A DNA stretch of 64,000 bases from Thiocapsa bogorovii (GTDB taxonomy: Bacteria; Pseudomonadota; Gammaproteobacteria; Chromatiales; Chromatiaceae): contig NZ_CP089309.1 in the NCBI RefSeq assembly GCF_021228795.1, forward strand, positions 2,480,001 to 2,544,000. The letters are read 5' to 3'. Below, piece by piece: positions 1 to 7,725 of this stretch. The notes under the pieces were generated by a model. The model was not told where the DNA came from. It searched no databases and saw only the letters and a list, made by a program, of their open reading frames with translations. The translations under genes and the position numbers were made by a program. Each line of letters opens with the position of its first letter. Within the stretch, counting starts at the first letter, position 1.

Positions 1-559
1 TGGTGAAGACGCCGTCATAGCGCGTGAGTCCCTTGGTCGCCGTCAGACTCACCGCGAAGCCGACCGCAGCCGCCAAACCGATCAGGATACCGAGATCGAG
101 CGGCTGCACGCCGGGCCGCGTGATGACGAGGACGCCCAGCACTCCCAACGCAAGTGCCACGACACGACCTCGATTCAACCGCTCGCCCAGAAAGAGCAGC
201 GCCAGCAAGGCCGCCCAAACAGGTGTGGTGAACTCCAGCGCGAAGACCAACGCGAGCGGCAACATGCCGATGGCGGCAATCCAGCAGACCTGCCCGCCGT
301 AATGGAAGAGGTTGCGCAGCAGGTGCAGTCGCAGACGTTCGGTGCGGTAAAAGCCAGGGGCCAACCACAGCGCCAGCGGCACCAGTAGCGGCAGACCGAG
401 CGCAGTCCGCAGGAAAAGAAACTCAACCGGCCCCATGGTATCCAGCACCTCGCGCGCCGAGACGGCGAGCAGCGCAAAGGAGGTCAGGGCGACCCCCATC
501 CAGGCCGCAGCATGGGCAAGCCGGCGAGATGCCCGCGGCAACGTCGCGTCTCGGGACAT
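1..559 (-). CDS. EamA/DMT-family inner-membrane transporter, 3'-truncated by the window edge
   Basis: Translated from the ATG at 559-557, this frame stays open to the window edge, so the C-terminus is missing. It begins MSRDATLPRASRRLAHAAAW and continues with alternating hydrophobic segments and the drug/metabolite transporter pattern: an early helix ending VSAREVLDTMGPVEFLFLR, then a PVWAALLALLFLGERLNR stretch typical of the end of the first EamA repeat. About 186 residues are visible out of roughly 290-300 usual for the family, so one EamA repeat plus the start of the second is present. The substrate cannot be read from sequence. It is the last gene before gatB on the same strand, separated by 165 bases in which I see no other gene. 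Confidence 0.8.
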   Translation of the reverse strand, partial: MSRDATLPRASRRLAHAAAWMGVALTSFALLAVSAREVLDTMGPVEFLFLRTALGLPLLVPLALWLAPGFYRTERLRLHLLRNLFHYGGQVCWIAAIGMLPLALVFALEFTTPVWAALLALLFLGERLNRGRVVALALGVLGVLVITRPGVQPLDLGILIGLAAAVGFAVSLTATKGLTRYDGVFT

Positions 560-724
560 GCGCGGCTTTACCCGAAGCCAATCGCCAAGACGATCAGGAG
601 ATGAAGACCGACGACCGCGTGATCGGTCGGGGCGATTTGCGTGACGAAGGGATCCATGGCGTGGACATCGCTCCATCGAACCTGAACCGCGCGAGTGACC
701 GACCCTGTCGCCGGGGAATCCGGC

Positions 725-2170
725 TCAGTCGCTTGCGAGCATGCGCATCAGGATCTCGTTGACCTGCTGCGGATTGGCCTTGCCCTTGCTCTCCTTCATC
801 ACCTGACCGACGAAGAAGCCGAAGACCTTTTCCTTGCCCGCACGATATTGCTCGACTTGGCCCGGGTTGGCGGCGACGATCGATGCGATCATCGCCTCGA
901 GCTCGCCGCTGTCGGTGATCTGTCGCAGCCCGCGCGCCTGAATGACGCTGTCCGCATCGCCCTCGCCGCTCCACATCGCCTCGAAGACCTGTTTGGCGAG
1001 CTTCCCGGAGACGGTCCCGTCCTGGATCCGATGGATGAGGCCGGCCAGCATGGCCGCGGAGACCGGACTCTGCCCGATCTCGACCTCGGAGCGATTCAGG
1101 GCGGCCGCCAGCTCGCCGGTGACCCAGTTCGCGGCCAGCTTGGGCTCGGCGGTGGCTTGGACCACCGCCTCGAAATACTGGGCAAGCTCGCGCCCCGCGG
1201 TCAGCACGCTGGCATCGTACTCGCCGAGCCCGTATTGGGTGTGAAAGCGCTCGCGCATGCTGTCCGGCAGCTCGGGAAGATCCGCGACCGCGTCGACGAT
1301 AAAGGCGACATCGAGCTCGACCGGGAGCAGGTCCGGATCCGGAAAGTAGCGGTAGTCGTTGGCCTCTTCCTTGGAGCGCATGGGACGAGTCTCGTCGCGC
1401 TCCGGATCATAGAGCCGGGTCTCCTGCACCACGCTCCCGCCGCCCTCGATGACGTCGATCTGGCGCTCGACCTCGAACTGGATGGCACGCTCGATGAAGC
1501 GGAAGGAGTTGAGGTTTTTGATCTCGGTGCGGGTGCCGAAGGGGGTCTGACCGAACGGGCGCACCGAGACGTTGGCGTCGACCCGAAAGGAGCCTTCCTG
1601 CATGTTGCCGTCGCTGATGCCGATCCAGCGCACCAGTTGATGGATCTTGCGCGCATAGGCCACGGCCTCCTGCGGCGTGCGCATGTCCGGCTCTGAGACG
1701 ATCTCGAGCAGGGGGGTACCGGCCCGATTGAGATCGATACCCGTGTAGCCGCCGCCTGCGAGGTTCTCCTCGTGCAACGACTTGCCGGCATCCTCTTCGA
1801 GATGCGCCCGCGTCACCCCGACCGACTTTACCGCTCCGTCGCCGAGCACGATCTCGACCCGGCCCTCGCCGACGATCGGAAGCTCGTACTGGCTGATCTG
1901 GTAGCCCTTGGGAAGATCCGGATAGAAGTAATTCTTGCGCGCGAACACCGAGCGTGGCGCAACCTCCGCGCCGATCGCCTTGCCGAAACGCACGGCCAGA
2001 CGAACCGCCTCGGCATTGAGCACCGGCAGCACACCCGGCAGACCCAGATCGATGGCGCAGGCCTGCGTGTTGGGCGACGCGCCGAAAGCGGTCGATGCAC
2101 CCGAGAAGATCTTGGATTGGGTCGCGAGCTGAGTATGGATCTCAAGCCCGATCACGGTTTCCCATTGCAT
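725..2170 (-). CDS. gatB: Aspartyl/glutamyl-tRNA(Asn/Gln) amidotransferase subunit B
   Basis: GatB is the kinase/tRNA-binding subunit of GatCAB, which phosphorylates and amidates misacylated Glu-tRNA(Gln) or Asp-tRNA(Asn) with ammonia channelled from GatA. The protein opens [20 protein letters not shown], the family hallmark, and ends in the YqeY-like tail domain ([11 protein letters not shown]). The 481-residue length is normal. An in-frame extension 12 codons upstream exists, but the family alignment favours the ATG at 2170. It is the last gene of gatCAB on the minus strand, about 100 bases downstream of gatA. Presence of GatCAB implies that at least one of GlnRS or AsnRS is bypassed in this organism (inference). 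Confidence 0.97.
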   Translation of the reverse strand: MQWETVIGLEIHTQLATQSKIFSGASTAFGASPNTQACAIDLGLPGVLPVLNAEAVRLAVRFGKAIGAEVAPRSVFARKNYFYPDLPKGYQISQYELPIVGEGRVEIVLGDGAVKSVGVTRAHLEEDAGKSLHEENLAGGGYTGIDLNRAGTPLLEIVSEPDMRTPQEAVAYARKIHQLVRWIGISDGNMQEGSFRVDANVSVRPFGQTPFGTRTEIKNLNSFRFIERAIQFEVERQIDVIEGGGSVVQETRLYDPERDETRPMRSKEEANDYRYFPDPDLLPVELDVAFIVDAVADLPELPDSMRERFHTQYGLGEYDASVLTAGRELAQYFEAVVQATAEPKLAANWVTGELAAALNRSEVEIGQSPVSAAMLAGLIHRIQDGTVSGKLAKQVFEAMWSGEGDADSVIQARGLRQITDSGELEAMIASIVAANPGQVEQYRAGKEKVFGFFVGQVMKESKGKANPQQVNEILMRMLASD

Positions 2171-2272
2171 GCTGTCTAACCTATGTCGCGATCGTACTTT
2201 CGGCAAACCTGCCGTCTCATGTCGCTCACTTTTTCAAGACCTTCAGGGCGCACCAAGCGACGAGCTCGCAGA

Positions 2273-3727
2273 TCACTCGAACCCGGATGGCGCCACCTGA
2301 TGCCAATGTGTCACGTGCTGGAAGCGATGCGCGACATTGAGCAGGCGGGCCTCCTGGAAATAGTTGCCGATGATCTGCAAGCCGACCGGCAAACCCTCGA
2401 CCGGCTCGACCGGGATCGACATCCCGGGCAGGCCCGCGAGGTTTGTCGCAATGGTATAGATGTCGTTGAGGTACATGGCCACGGGGTCGTCCGTCTTGGC
2501 CCCGAGCGGGAAGGCGGTCGTCGGTGCTGTCGGCCCCATGATGACATCGACATCCTCGAAGGCACGCGCGAAGTCGTCGGCGATGAGATGGCGGATCTTC
2601 TGCGCCTTCAAGTAGTAGGCGTCGTAATAGCCCGCCGAAAGCACGTAGGTGCCGATCATGACGCGTCGCTGCACCTCGGCACCGAAGCCCTCGGCGCGAC
2701 TGCGCTTGTAGAGATCTTCGAGATCCTTCGGGTGCTCGCAGCGATGGCCGTAGCGCACCCCGTCGAAACGCGCCAGGTTCGACGAGCATTCGGCCGGTGC
2801 GACGACATAATAGACCGGCACCGAGAGCGGACTATTCGGCAGACTGACCTCCTTCACCGTGGCACCGAGTCGCTCGTACTCCTTGATCGCGTCCAGCACG
2901 GCCGCGGCCACGCGCGGATCGAGCCCCTCGCCGAAATATTCCTTCGGCAAACCGATGCGCAGGCCCGCGATGTCGTTGTCCAGAGCGTCGACATAGTCGG
3001 GCACGGCCACGTCTGCACTGGTGGAATCGCGCGGGTCGAACCCAGCCATCTCGTCGAGCACACAGGCCGCATCGGCTGCCGAACGGGCCAGCACGCCGGC
3101 CTGATCCAACGAGGACGCGAAGGCAATCATGCCCCAGCGCGAGCAGCGCCCGTAGGTCGGCTTGATGCCGGTGATCCCGCAGAGTGCCGCGGGCTGGCGG
3201 ATCGACCCGCCCGTATCCGTTCCGGTGGCGGCCGCGCAAAGCCGTGCGGCGACCGCCGCGGCCGATCCGCCGGAGGAGCCGCCCGGCACGTGATCCTGGT
3301 CCCACGGATTGTGGACAGGTCCGTAGTAGCTCGTCTCGTTCGAGGAGCCCATGGCGAATTCGTCCATGTTGGTCTTGCCCAGCACCACGGCCCCGGCCGC
3401 GGCGAGGCGCTCGACGACCGTCGCATCGTAAGGCGCCACGAAGTTGTCGAGCATCCGCGAGCCGCAACTCGTCTTGATCCCCGCCGTGCAGAAGGTGTCC
3501 TTGTGCGCGATCGGGATACCGGCGAGCGGTCCGGCATCGCCCGAGGCGATCGCGCGATCGGCACGCTCGGCCGCCGCCAAGGCGGATTCGCTCGCGACGC
3601 TGATGAAGCTGTTCAGGCGCGGATCCAGCCGCGCGATGCGCTCCAGATAGTGACGGGTGAGCTCCACGCTTGAATAGTTGCGCAGCCTCAGCTCCGCGGC
3701 CAGTTGGGCAATCGATTTGTTCTGCAT
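2273..3727 (-). CDS. gatA: Aspartyl/glutamyl-tRNA(Asn/Gln) amidotransferase subunit A
   Basis: GatA is the amidase-signature glutaminase of GatCAB; it hydrolyses glutamine and passes ammonia to GatB. The 484-residue protein starts [20 protein letters not shown] and carries the amidase signature: [20 protein letters not shown], then [15 protein letters not shown], with the Ser-cisSer-Lys catalytic set expected from the conserved lysine in the N-terminal IAHKDTF segment and the serines of the GGSSGGS and TDTGGS segments. Length and motifs are those of a complete enzyme. It lies 12 bases downstream of gatC, as expected for a co-transcribed operon. Confidence 0.97.
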   Translation of the reverse strand: MQNKSIAQLAAELRLRNYSSVELTRHYLERIARLDPRLNSFISVASESALAAAERADRAIASGDAGPLAGIPIAHKDTFCTAGIKTSCGSRMLDNFVAPYDATVVERLAAAGAVVLGKTNMDEFAMGSSNETSYYGPVHNPWDQDHVPGGSSGGSAAAVAARLCAAATGTDTGGSIRQPAALCGITGIKPTYGRCSRWGMIAFASSLDQAGVLARSAADAACVLDEMAGFDPRDSTSADVAVPDYVDALDNDIAGLRIGLPKEYFGEGLDPRVAAAVLDAIKEYERLGATVKEVSLPNSPLSVPVYYVVAPAECSSNLARFDGVRYGHRCEHPKDLEDLYKRSRAEGFGAEVQRRVMIGTYVLSAGYYDAYYLKAQKIRHLIADDFARAFEDVDVIMGPTAPTTAFPLGAKTDDPVAMYLNDIYTIATNLAGLPGMSIPVEPVEGLPVGLQIIGNYFQEARLLNVAHRFQHVTHWHQVAPSGFE

Positions 3728-3739
3728 GAGTGCTCGGCG

Positions 3740-4027
3740 TCAGTCGATGACCTTGGGAACCAGATAGAGACCATCCTCGGTCAAAGGGGCGGTCGCCTGA
3801 AACAGTTCGCGTTGATCGTGCTCCGACACGCGATCCGGACGCAGACGTTGGCTCATATGCAGCGGATGGGCCATCGGCTCGACGTCCGTGGTGTCGACCT
3901 TTTCCATCTGCGCAACCAGGTCGAGAATATTGGAGAGGTCCGCGGCATAGCGCTCGATCGCCTCGGGCGCGATCTCGAGCCGCGCCAAATGGGCGATCCT
4001 CTCGATGTCGGAAGCATCCAATGACAT
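3740..4027 (-). CDS. gatC: Aspartyl/glutamyl-tRNA(Asn/Gln) amidotransferase subunit C
   Basis: A 95-residue GatC, the small belt-like subunit that stabilises the GatA-GatB interface. It shows the conserved start (MSLDASDIERIAHLARLEI), the central DLSNILDLVAQMEKVDTTDV segment, and the PMAHPLHMSQRLRPD motif followed by a C-terminal VPKVID. It is the first gene of the minus-strand gatCAB operon. The next gene upstream is the oppositely oriented tRNA-Phe, so the operon promoter must lie in 4028-4159, where I could pick out only a weak candidate. Confidence 0.95.
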   Translation of the reverse strand: MSLDASDIERIAHLARLEIAPEAIERYAADLSNILDLVAQMEKVDTTDVEPMAHPLHMSQRLRPDRVSEHDQRELFQATAPLTEDGLYLVPKVID

Positions 4028-4159
4028 GACCGATCCAGCTTGATTGACAAGCCGCGCAACATAGCACAGCCGCGCGAGACGCGGAACTTGCGGACGCGCC
4101 GCACGGCGTAGCGGACTCGACTTTGGATCCGAGCTTGTTTGATCGCCCGATCATGTGCC

Positions 4160-4190
4160 TTGACGAACCCATTGCTTACGGCTTTAATAT
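4160..4190 (+). promoter_or_regulatory. Sigma70-type promoter of tRNA-Phe
   Basis: A -35 box TTGACG (4160-4165) is followed after 17 bases by TTTAAT (4183-4188, overlapping TAATAT). A GC-rich discriminator (gcggctccgc) follows immediately, as is usual for stringently controlled stable-RNA promoters. The mature tRNA begins about 37 bases after the -10 box. Confidence 0.6.
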
Positions 4191-4226
4191 GCGGCTCCGC
4201 TACCCGCAACGGGAGCAGACCTCAAG

Positions 4227-4302
<76 letters not shown>

Positions 4303-4771
4303 ACAAAAACAAGGCGTTAAGCCGACTCCCAACCCCGACATTTTGCCCCGCGGCACACTCCCGGCACACTCGAAGCCAACCGAGGACAACAAAACTCCCG
4401 GCGATTGTGCCCCGGCACACTCCCCGCCAGTCTTCCCGCAGCCCATCCCCAAACCCGAAATCCGGCGCCTTGAACGCGCCCGGATGATTCGTCGTGGCGT
4501 CCTGCTGTGCCTCAAGTGTGCCATCGCGCCATGGCGCACCGACAACGCCCATTAGATTCAGTGCATTGAAGCGATAGAGCAGAGGATTCTGTATCCTGTG
4601 CTGTCCTTTTTCGCCGTTTGTTGTATCCTTTAGCTGTCCGTTGAGACAAGCAGGCCCCGAGACGGCACCACCCGCCCCGAGGCCCTGACCACCACCAACC
4701 TGGCAAGAGGTTCGGCAATGGCTGCATACCAGTTTACCCCATCCCCCCGGCACGGCTCGGAGGGCTGACCC
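4303..4771. other. Left-end non-coding region of the island with repeated integrase-arm-like sites
   Basis: No convincing gene lies here. The decamer CGGCACACTC occurs three times (4351-4360, 4362-4371, 4413-4422), and the related GGCACACT (16558-16565) and CGGCACATCC (16568-16577) recur at the other end of the island, as expected for arm-type binding sites of a tyrosine recombinase. A second pair of direct repeats (TGTATCCTGTGCTGTCC at 4590-4606 and a close copy at 4622-4639) lies nearer the integrase. A segment at 4575-4600 (tagagcagagga...tcctg) resembles a decayed tRNA D/anticodon arm. Confidence 0.55.
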
Positions 4772-5884
4772 ATGGCGACTATCCAGGCCCGCACGGGTAA
4801 AGACGGCTCGACCACCTACCGCGTCATGGTGCGCCTGAAGGGGCACCCGGCACAGACCGCGACGTTCGAGCGCAAGACCGACGCCAAGCGTTGGGCGGCA
4901 CAGACCGAAACGGCGATCCGCGAAGGGCGGCATTTCAAGACGGTGGAAGCCAAGCGCCACACCCTGGACGACCTACTCGACCGCTACGAGCGCGACGTTC
5001 TGCCGACCAAGAGCCCCGGCACTCAGGGACCGCAGACGGCACAGATCGCATGGTGGCGGCACAAGCTCGGGAGCTACACCCTGGACGCGATCACGCCTAG
5101 CCTGGTTGCGGAGTACCGGGACATCCTCAGGCGTGAACCCATCCCGAGTACCGCGAAAGACCCGAGCAAGGCCGGACCCACCCGGTATCGCAGCAACGCG
5201 ACCGTCAACCGCTACATGGCCGTTCTGTCTCACGCATTCACGATCGGCGTGAAGGAATGCGGATGGGTCGACAGCAACCCGCTGGCGAAGGTCACGAAGG
5301 CCAAGGAGCCGCGCGGGCGCGTGCGGTTCCTGTCGGAAGACGAGCGCGCCGCACTCCTGGAAGCCTGCCGCAACAGCGCGAGCCCCGACCTTTACCCTGC
5401 CGTTGTGCTGGCGCTCAGTACCGGCGCACGCCAACAGGAGATCATGGGGCTGCGGTGGCCGCAGATCGACCTGACGCGCCGCGTGGCGATCCTGCACGAG
5501 ACCAAGAACGGCGAGCGCCGCGTCCTGCCCCTCAGTGGGCACGCGCTCGACCTGCTGAAGGCTCGCGCCAAGGTTCAAGGCACGGACACGGATCTTGTCT
5601 TCCCCGCTCGGGGGAAGCGCGAGGACGGGACCATCGCCCCGGTTGACCTGCGAACCCCGTTTCAGACGGCCCTGAAGCGTGCGGGTATCGAGGACTTCCA
5701 TTGGCACGACCTACGGCACTCCGCGGCGAGCTACCTCGCCATGAACGGCGCGAGTCTCGCTGAGATCGCGGAAGTCTTGGGACACAAGACCCTCGCCATG
5801 GTGAAGCGTTACAGCCACCTGTCGGATGCCCATACAGCCGGCGTGGTCGAGCGGATGAACCGCGCGATCTTCGGGGAGGGCTGA
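4772..5884 (+). CDS. int: Tyrosine recombinase/phage-type integrase
   Basis: A 370-residue site-specific recombinase that integrates and, with an excisionase, excises the island at tRNA-Phe. The N-terminal third (to about residue 100) is an arm-binding-type domain starting MATIQARTGKDGSTTYRVMV; a SAM-like core-binding domain follows (about 60-180). The catalytic domain contains the expected residues: R220 in STGARQQEI, K245 in ETKNGERR, H312 and R315 in WHDLRHSAAS, H338 in VLGHKT, and nucleophile Y347 in KRYSHL. All six are present, so the enzyme should be active. It is the first gene inside attL and reads away from the tRNA. Confidence 0.95.
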   Translation: MATIQARTGKDGSTTYRVMVRLKGHPAQTATFERKTDAKRWAAQTETAIREGRHFKTVEAKRHTLDDLLDRYERDVLPTKSPGTQGPQTAQIAWWRHKLGSYTLDAITPSLVAEYRDILRREPIPSTAKDPSKAGPTRYRSNATVNRYMAVLSHAFTIGVKECGWVDSNPLAKVTKAKEPRGRVRFLSEDERAALLEACRNSASPDLYPAVVLALSTGARQQEIMGLRWPQIDLTRRVAILHETKNGERRVLPLSGHALDLLKARAKVQGTDTDLVFPARGKREDGTIAPVDLRTPFQTALKRAGIEDFHWHDLRHSAASYLAMNGASLAEIAEVLGHKTLAMVKRYSHLSDAHTAGVVERMNRAIFGEG

Positions 5885-5886
5885 CG

Positions 5887-6474
5887 ATGCCTCTCATGAT
5901 TGACTGGGTTCAGTTCCTGTCCTTGATGGATGGGCAATGCGAGCCGGGGCTTTCTGAATACGAAGTCTCGGAAGACATGGTAAGGCTCGCCCACCCCGAC
6001 GATGAAACATGGGATGAGATGACCGCAATCGAGCGAGCCGATTGGCGCGTCATTCAGCAGGAATCACAGCTCGCCCTACCATGCCCCCCGAGCGAAGTGA
6101 AGCGATGGGCCGACAGTCAGTTCCTGGATATCGGCCAAGAGCTGCAATACGCGATCAATGACGAGGAAATCGAGCGCATCCGCTTGAGTGAGCCCGAGCC
6201 AAGCGGAGCGCCTGGACGGATTGATTCCAGCGAGGTCGCGCGGGCGCGGGCCGACAAGCGGTGGGCGAAGCTCAATTCAGCGAAAACCGAGATCGAGCGC
6301 GAGGCGTTGCCCATGATTGTGCGCGGACAGATGAACCATGCTCAGATCGCCGCCAAGCTCCGAGAGCGCGAGGAATTCAAGGAGTGCAGTCCTGCGCAGA
6401 TAAGGAATGCCGTGAAGACCGCATGCAGGGAAGCGGGGCGCGAAGACCTCATCCTCGGCATCAAGCCCACCTGA
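5887..6474 (+). CDS. Hypothetical protein, unknown function
   Basis: A 195-residue acidic protein beginning MPLMIDWVQFLSLMDGQCEP two bases after the integrase stop, so probably co-transcribed with it; an in-frame ATG three codons later is an alternative start. No signal peptide or membrane span is visible. The C-terminal third (about 118-195) is helical and charged, with ARADKRWAKLNSAKTEIERE followed by a segment (MNHAQIAAKLREREEFK, then SPAQIRNAVKTACREAG) that could be a helix-turn-helix-like unit. I do not recognise a family. Codon use is like the rest of the island, with strong G/C at third positions. Confidence 0.7.
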   Translation: MPLMIDWVQFLSLMDGQCEPGLSEYEVSEDMVRLAHPDDETWDEMTAIERADWRVIQQESQLALPCPPSEVKRWADSQFLDIGQELQYAINDEEIERIRLSEPEPSGAPGRIDSSEVARARADKRWAKLNSAKTEIEREALPMIVRGQMNHAQIAAKLREREEFKECSPAQIRNAVKTACREAGREDLILGIKPT

Positions 6475-6506
6475 CCGCCGACAGACCCCAGGGTATGCAT
6501 TATCCG

Positions 6507-6526
6507 ACCCCCGCATATGCGGGGGT
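6507..6526. repeat. Perfect 20-bp palindrome, resembling a type I CRISPR repeat stem or an operator
   Basis: ACCCCCGCATATGCGGGGGT is a perfect inverted repeat. A degraded direct copy (cgcataagcgggg, 6530-6542) follows immediately. On the minus strand the surroundings (GTGAACCCCCGCATATG, then CGGGGGT) resemble the stem of type I-E CRISPR repeats, but there is no array and no spacer. It sits just upstream of the AlpA-like gene, so an operator is an equally good reading. Confidence 0.5.
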
Positions 6527-6623
6527 TCACGCATAAGCGGGGCAGACGCACCCCCAATTCGCGCCGAACATGCTCAGCAACAAGCGGCAACACGAGCCGC
6601 TTGAAGCAACCAAGAGGCATGTT

Positions 6624-6836
6624 ATGGCAACCCGCAATCTACAGACCGTTCGTCAATTCGCCGAAGCCAACCCCGCATTCAGCGAAGCCGGTATCCGCTG
6701 GCAAATCTTCAATGAGAAACACAACGGGCTCGCCGAGTCCGGCGCGATCCTGCGTCGCGGGCGCCGCGTCTACATCGACGTGGACCGCTATTTCGCGTGG
6801 CTCGATCAATCCAATGGCGTGCAGGCTGCTGCGTAG
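6624..6836 (+). CDS. Small AlpA/excisionase-like DNA-binding protein
   Basis: A 70-residue protein starting MATRNLQTVRQFAEANPAFS; an in-frame ATG at 6570 would add 18 residues but lacks family-like sequence. The pattern of an N-terminal recognition-helix region (VRQFAEANPAFSEAGIRWQI) followed by a basic wing (ILRRGRRVYIDVDRYFAWLD) is that of small MerR/AlpA-like helix-turn-helix proteins found beside integrases, which act as excisionases or activators. It is followed 11 bases later by the Rha-type gene with a good ribosome site. The family call rests on pattern and context only. Confidence 0.65.
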   Translation: MATRNLQTVRQFAEANPAFSEAGIRWQIFNEKHNGLAESGAILRRGRRVYIDVDRYFAWLDQSNGVQAAA

Positions 6837-6847
6837 GAGGATCGGCC

Positions 6848-7531
6848 ATGAATCAGCCATCCCCAACGATCCGCCTCGCCCCCCGACCAACCGCGGCCGA
6901 CATCATCGAGATTCGTCGCAATCGACCGATGGTTTCGAGCTTGAAGGTTGCCGAACTGTTCGAGCGCAATCACCGCGACGTTCTCCGAGCGATCCGCAAG
7001 GAGCTGTCCGCTGAAATCTCACTGCGCAAACTTGCGCAGTCAGAAGAGACCAACGCCCGCGGAAAGGCGATCCCGGTTTTCTGGCTGACGGAAGAGCAAG
7101 CTCTTGTCGTGATGCCTTTCATCGGCGGCAGGATGGCGCGCGAAGGCCAACGCAAGCTGGTCCGTGCCTACCTCTGGTACCGGGACAATTACGCCAACCC
7201 GCCGCGTAGAGACCTCATCGCCGCGAAGCGCGCCGCTCACCACCCGATGATGGGTGCCCTGATCGAGATGCGAGAGGAAGCCGGGAAGGAAACCGACGCC
7301 CGTCACTTCCAGTGCGAGAACAAGCTCGTCAACTGGGTTGTGACCGGCGAGTTCAAGGCGATCGACGAAGCAACCCTATCGAACGATCAAGCCGAGTTGC
7401 TGCGGCTGGTGCGGGAGCGCAACGCGGCTTTTCTGCTGGCCGGCATCGACTACCCGGAGCGCAAGAAGCGGTTGCTCGACTACGCCATGCGCCAGCGCAC
7501 CCGGATCATGGCCGCGGAGGCGCAGCGATGA
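6848..7531 (+). CDS. Rha family phage regulatory protein
   Basis: A 227-residue protein with the Phage_pRha pattern: MVSSLKVAELFERNHRDVLR followed by AIRKELSAE, and a central FWLTEEQALVVMPFIGG. Members are temperate-phage and satellite regulators first noted through interference with growth of phages in hosts lacking IHF; the molecular role is not established. The ATG at 6848 is chosen because GTAGGAGG lies seven bases upstream; the open frame extends 17 codons further without a ribosome site. Its stop overlaps the next start (ATGA at 7528), so translation is probably coupled. The C-terminal half (about 120-227) is charged and helical and not recognised. Confidence 0.8.
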   Translation: MNQPSPTIRLAPRPTAADIIEIRRNRPMVSSLKVAELFERNHRDVLRAIRKELSAEISLRKLAQSEETNARGKAIPVFWLTEEQALVVMPFIGGRMAREGQRKLVRAYLWYRDNYANPPRRDLIAAKRAAHHPMMGALIEMREEAGKETDARHFQCENKLVNWVVTGEFKAIDEATLSNDQAELLRLVRERNAAFLLAGIDYPERKKRLLDYAMRQRTRIMAAEAQR

Positions 7532-7725
7532 ATCAGACCCCCGAAAACAGGTGCGGCCCGACCGGGGGAGAGACCGGGCGAGCCGCGAGACACCAACCAG
7601 AACAGCGGCTTAATCGTAGCATCGAGGTCGGCATCTGTCGCGCCGTCGTCGTCGTTTGCCTCGCTGGAATTGCGCTCACCGCGTGGTGTTTCGGCATCGC
7701 ACCGGCATTCGGAGGCGGAGCATGA
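7528..7725 (+). CDS. Small single-span membrane protein, unknown function
   Basis: A 65-residue protein MNQTPENRCGPTGGETGRAA with one strongly hydrophobic segment near residues 37-60 (AVVVVCLAGIALTAWCFGIA). It is joined by ATGA overlaps to both neighbours, the Rha-type gene before it and the primase-helicase after it, which supports that it is real despite its size. The polar N-terminus and single span suggest an inner-membrane anchor or small phage-type membrane protein; no family is recognised. Confidence 0.6.
   Translation: MNQTPENRCGPTGGETGRAARHQPEQRLNRSIEVGICRAVVVVCLAGIALTAWCFGIAPAFGGGA

Noticed and set aside
6507-6542. A CRISPR array
   Set aside because: Only one full palindrome and one degraded half-copy, no spacers and no cas genes in the window; reported only as a solitary repeat-like site.
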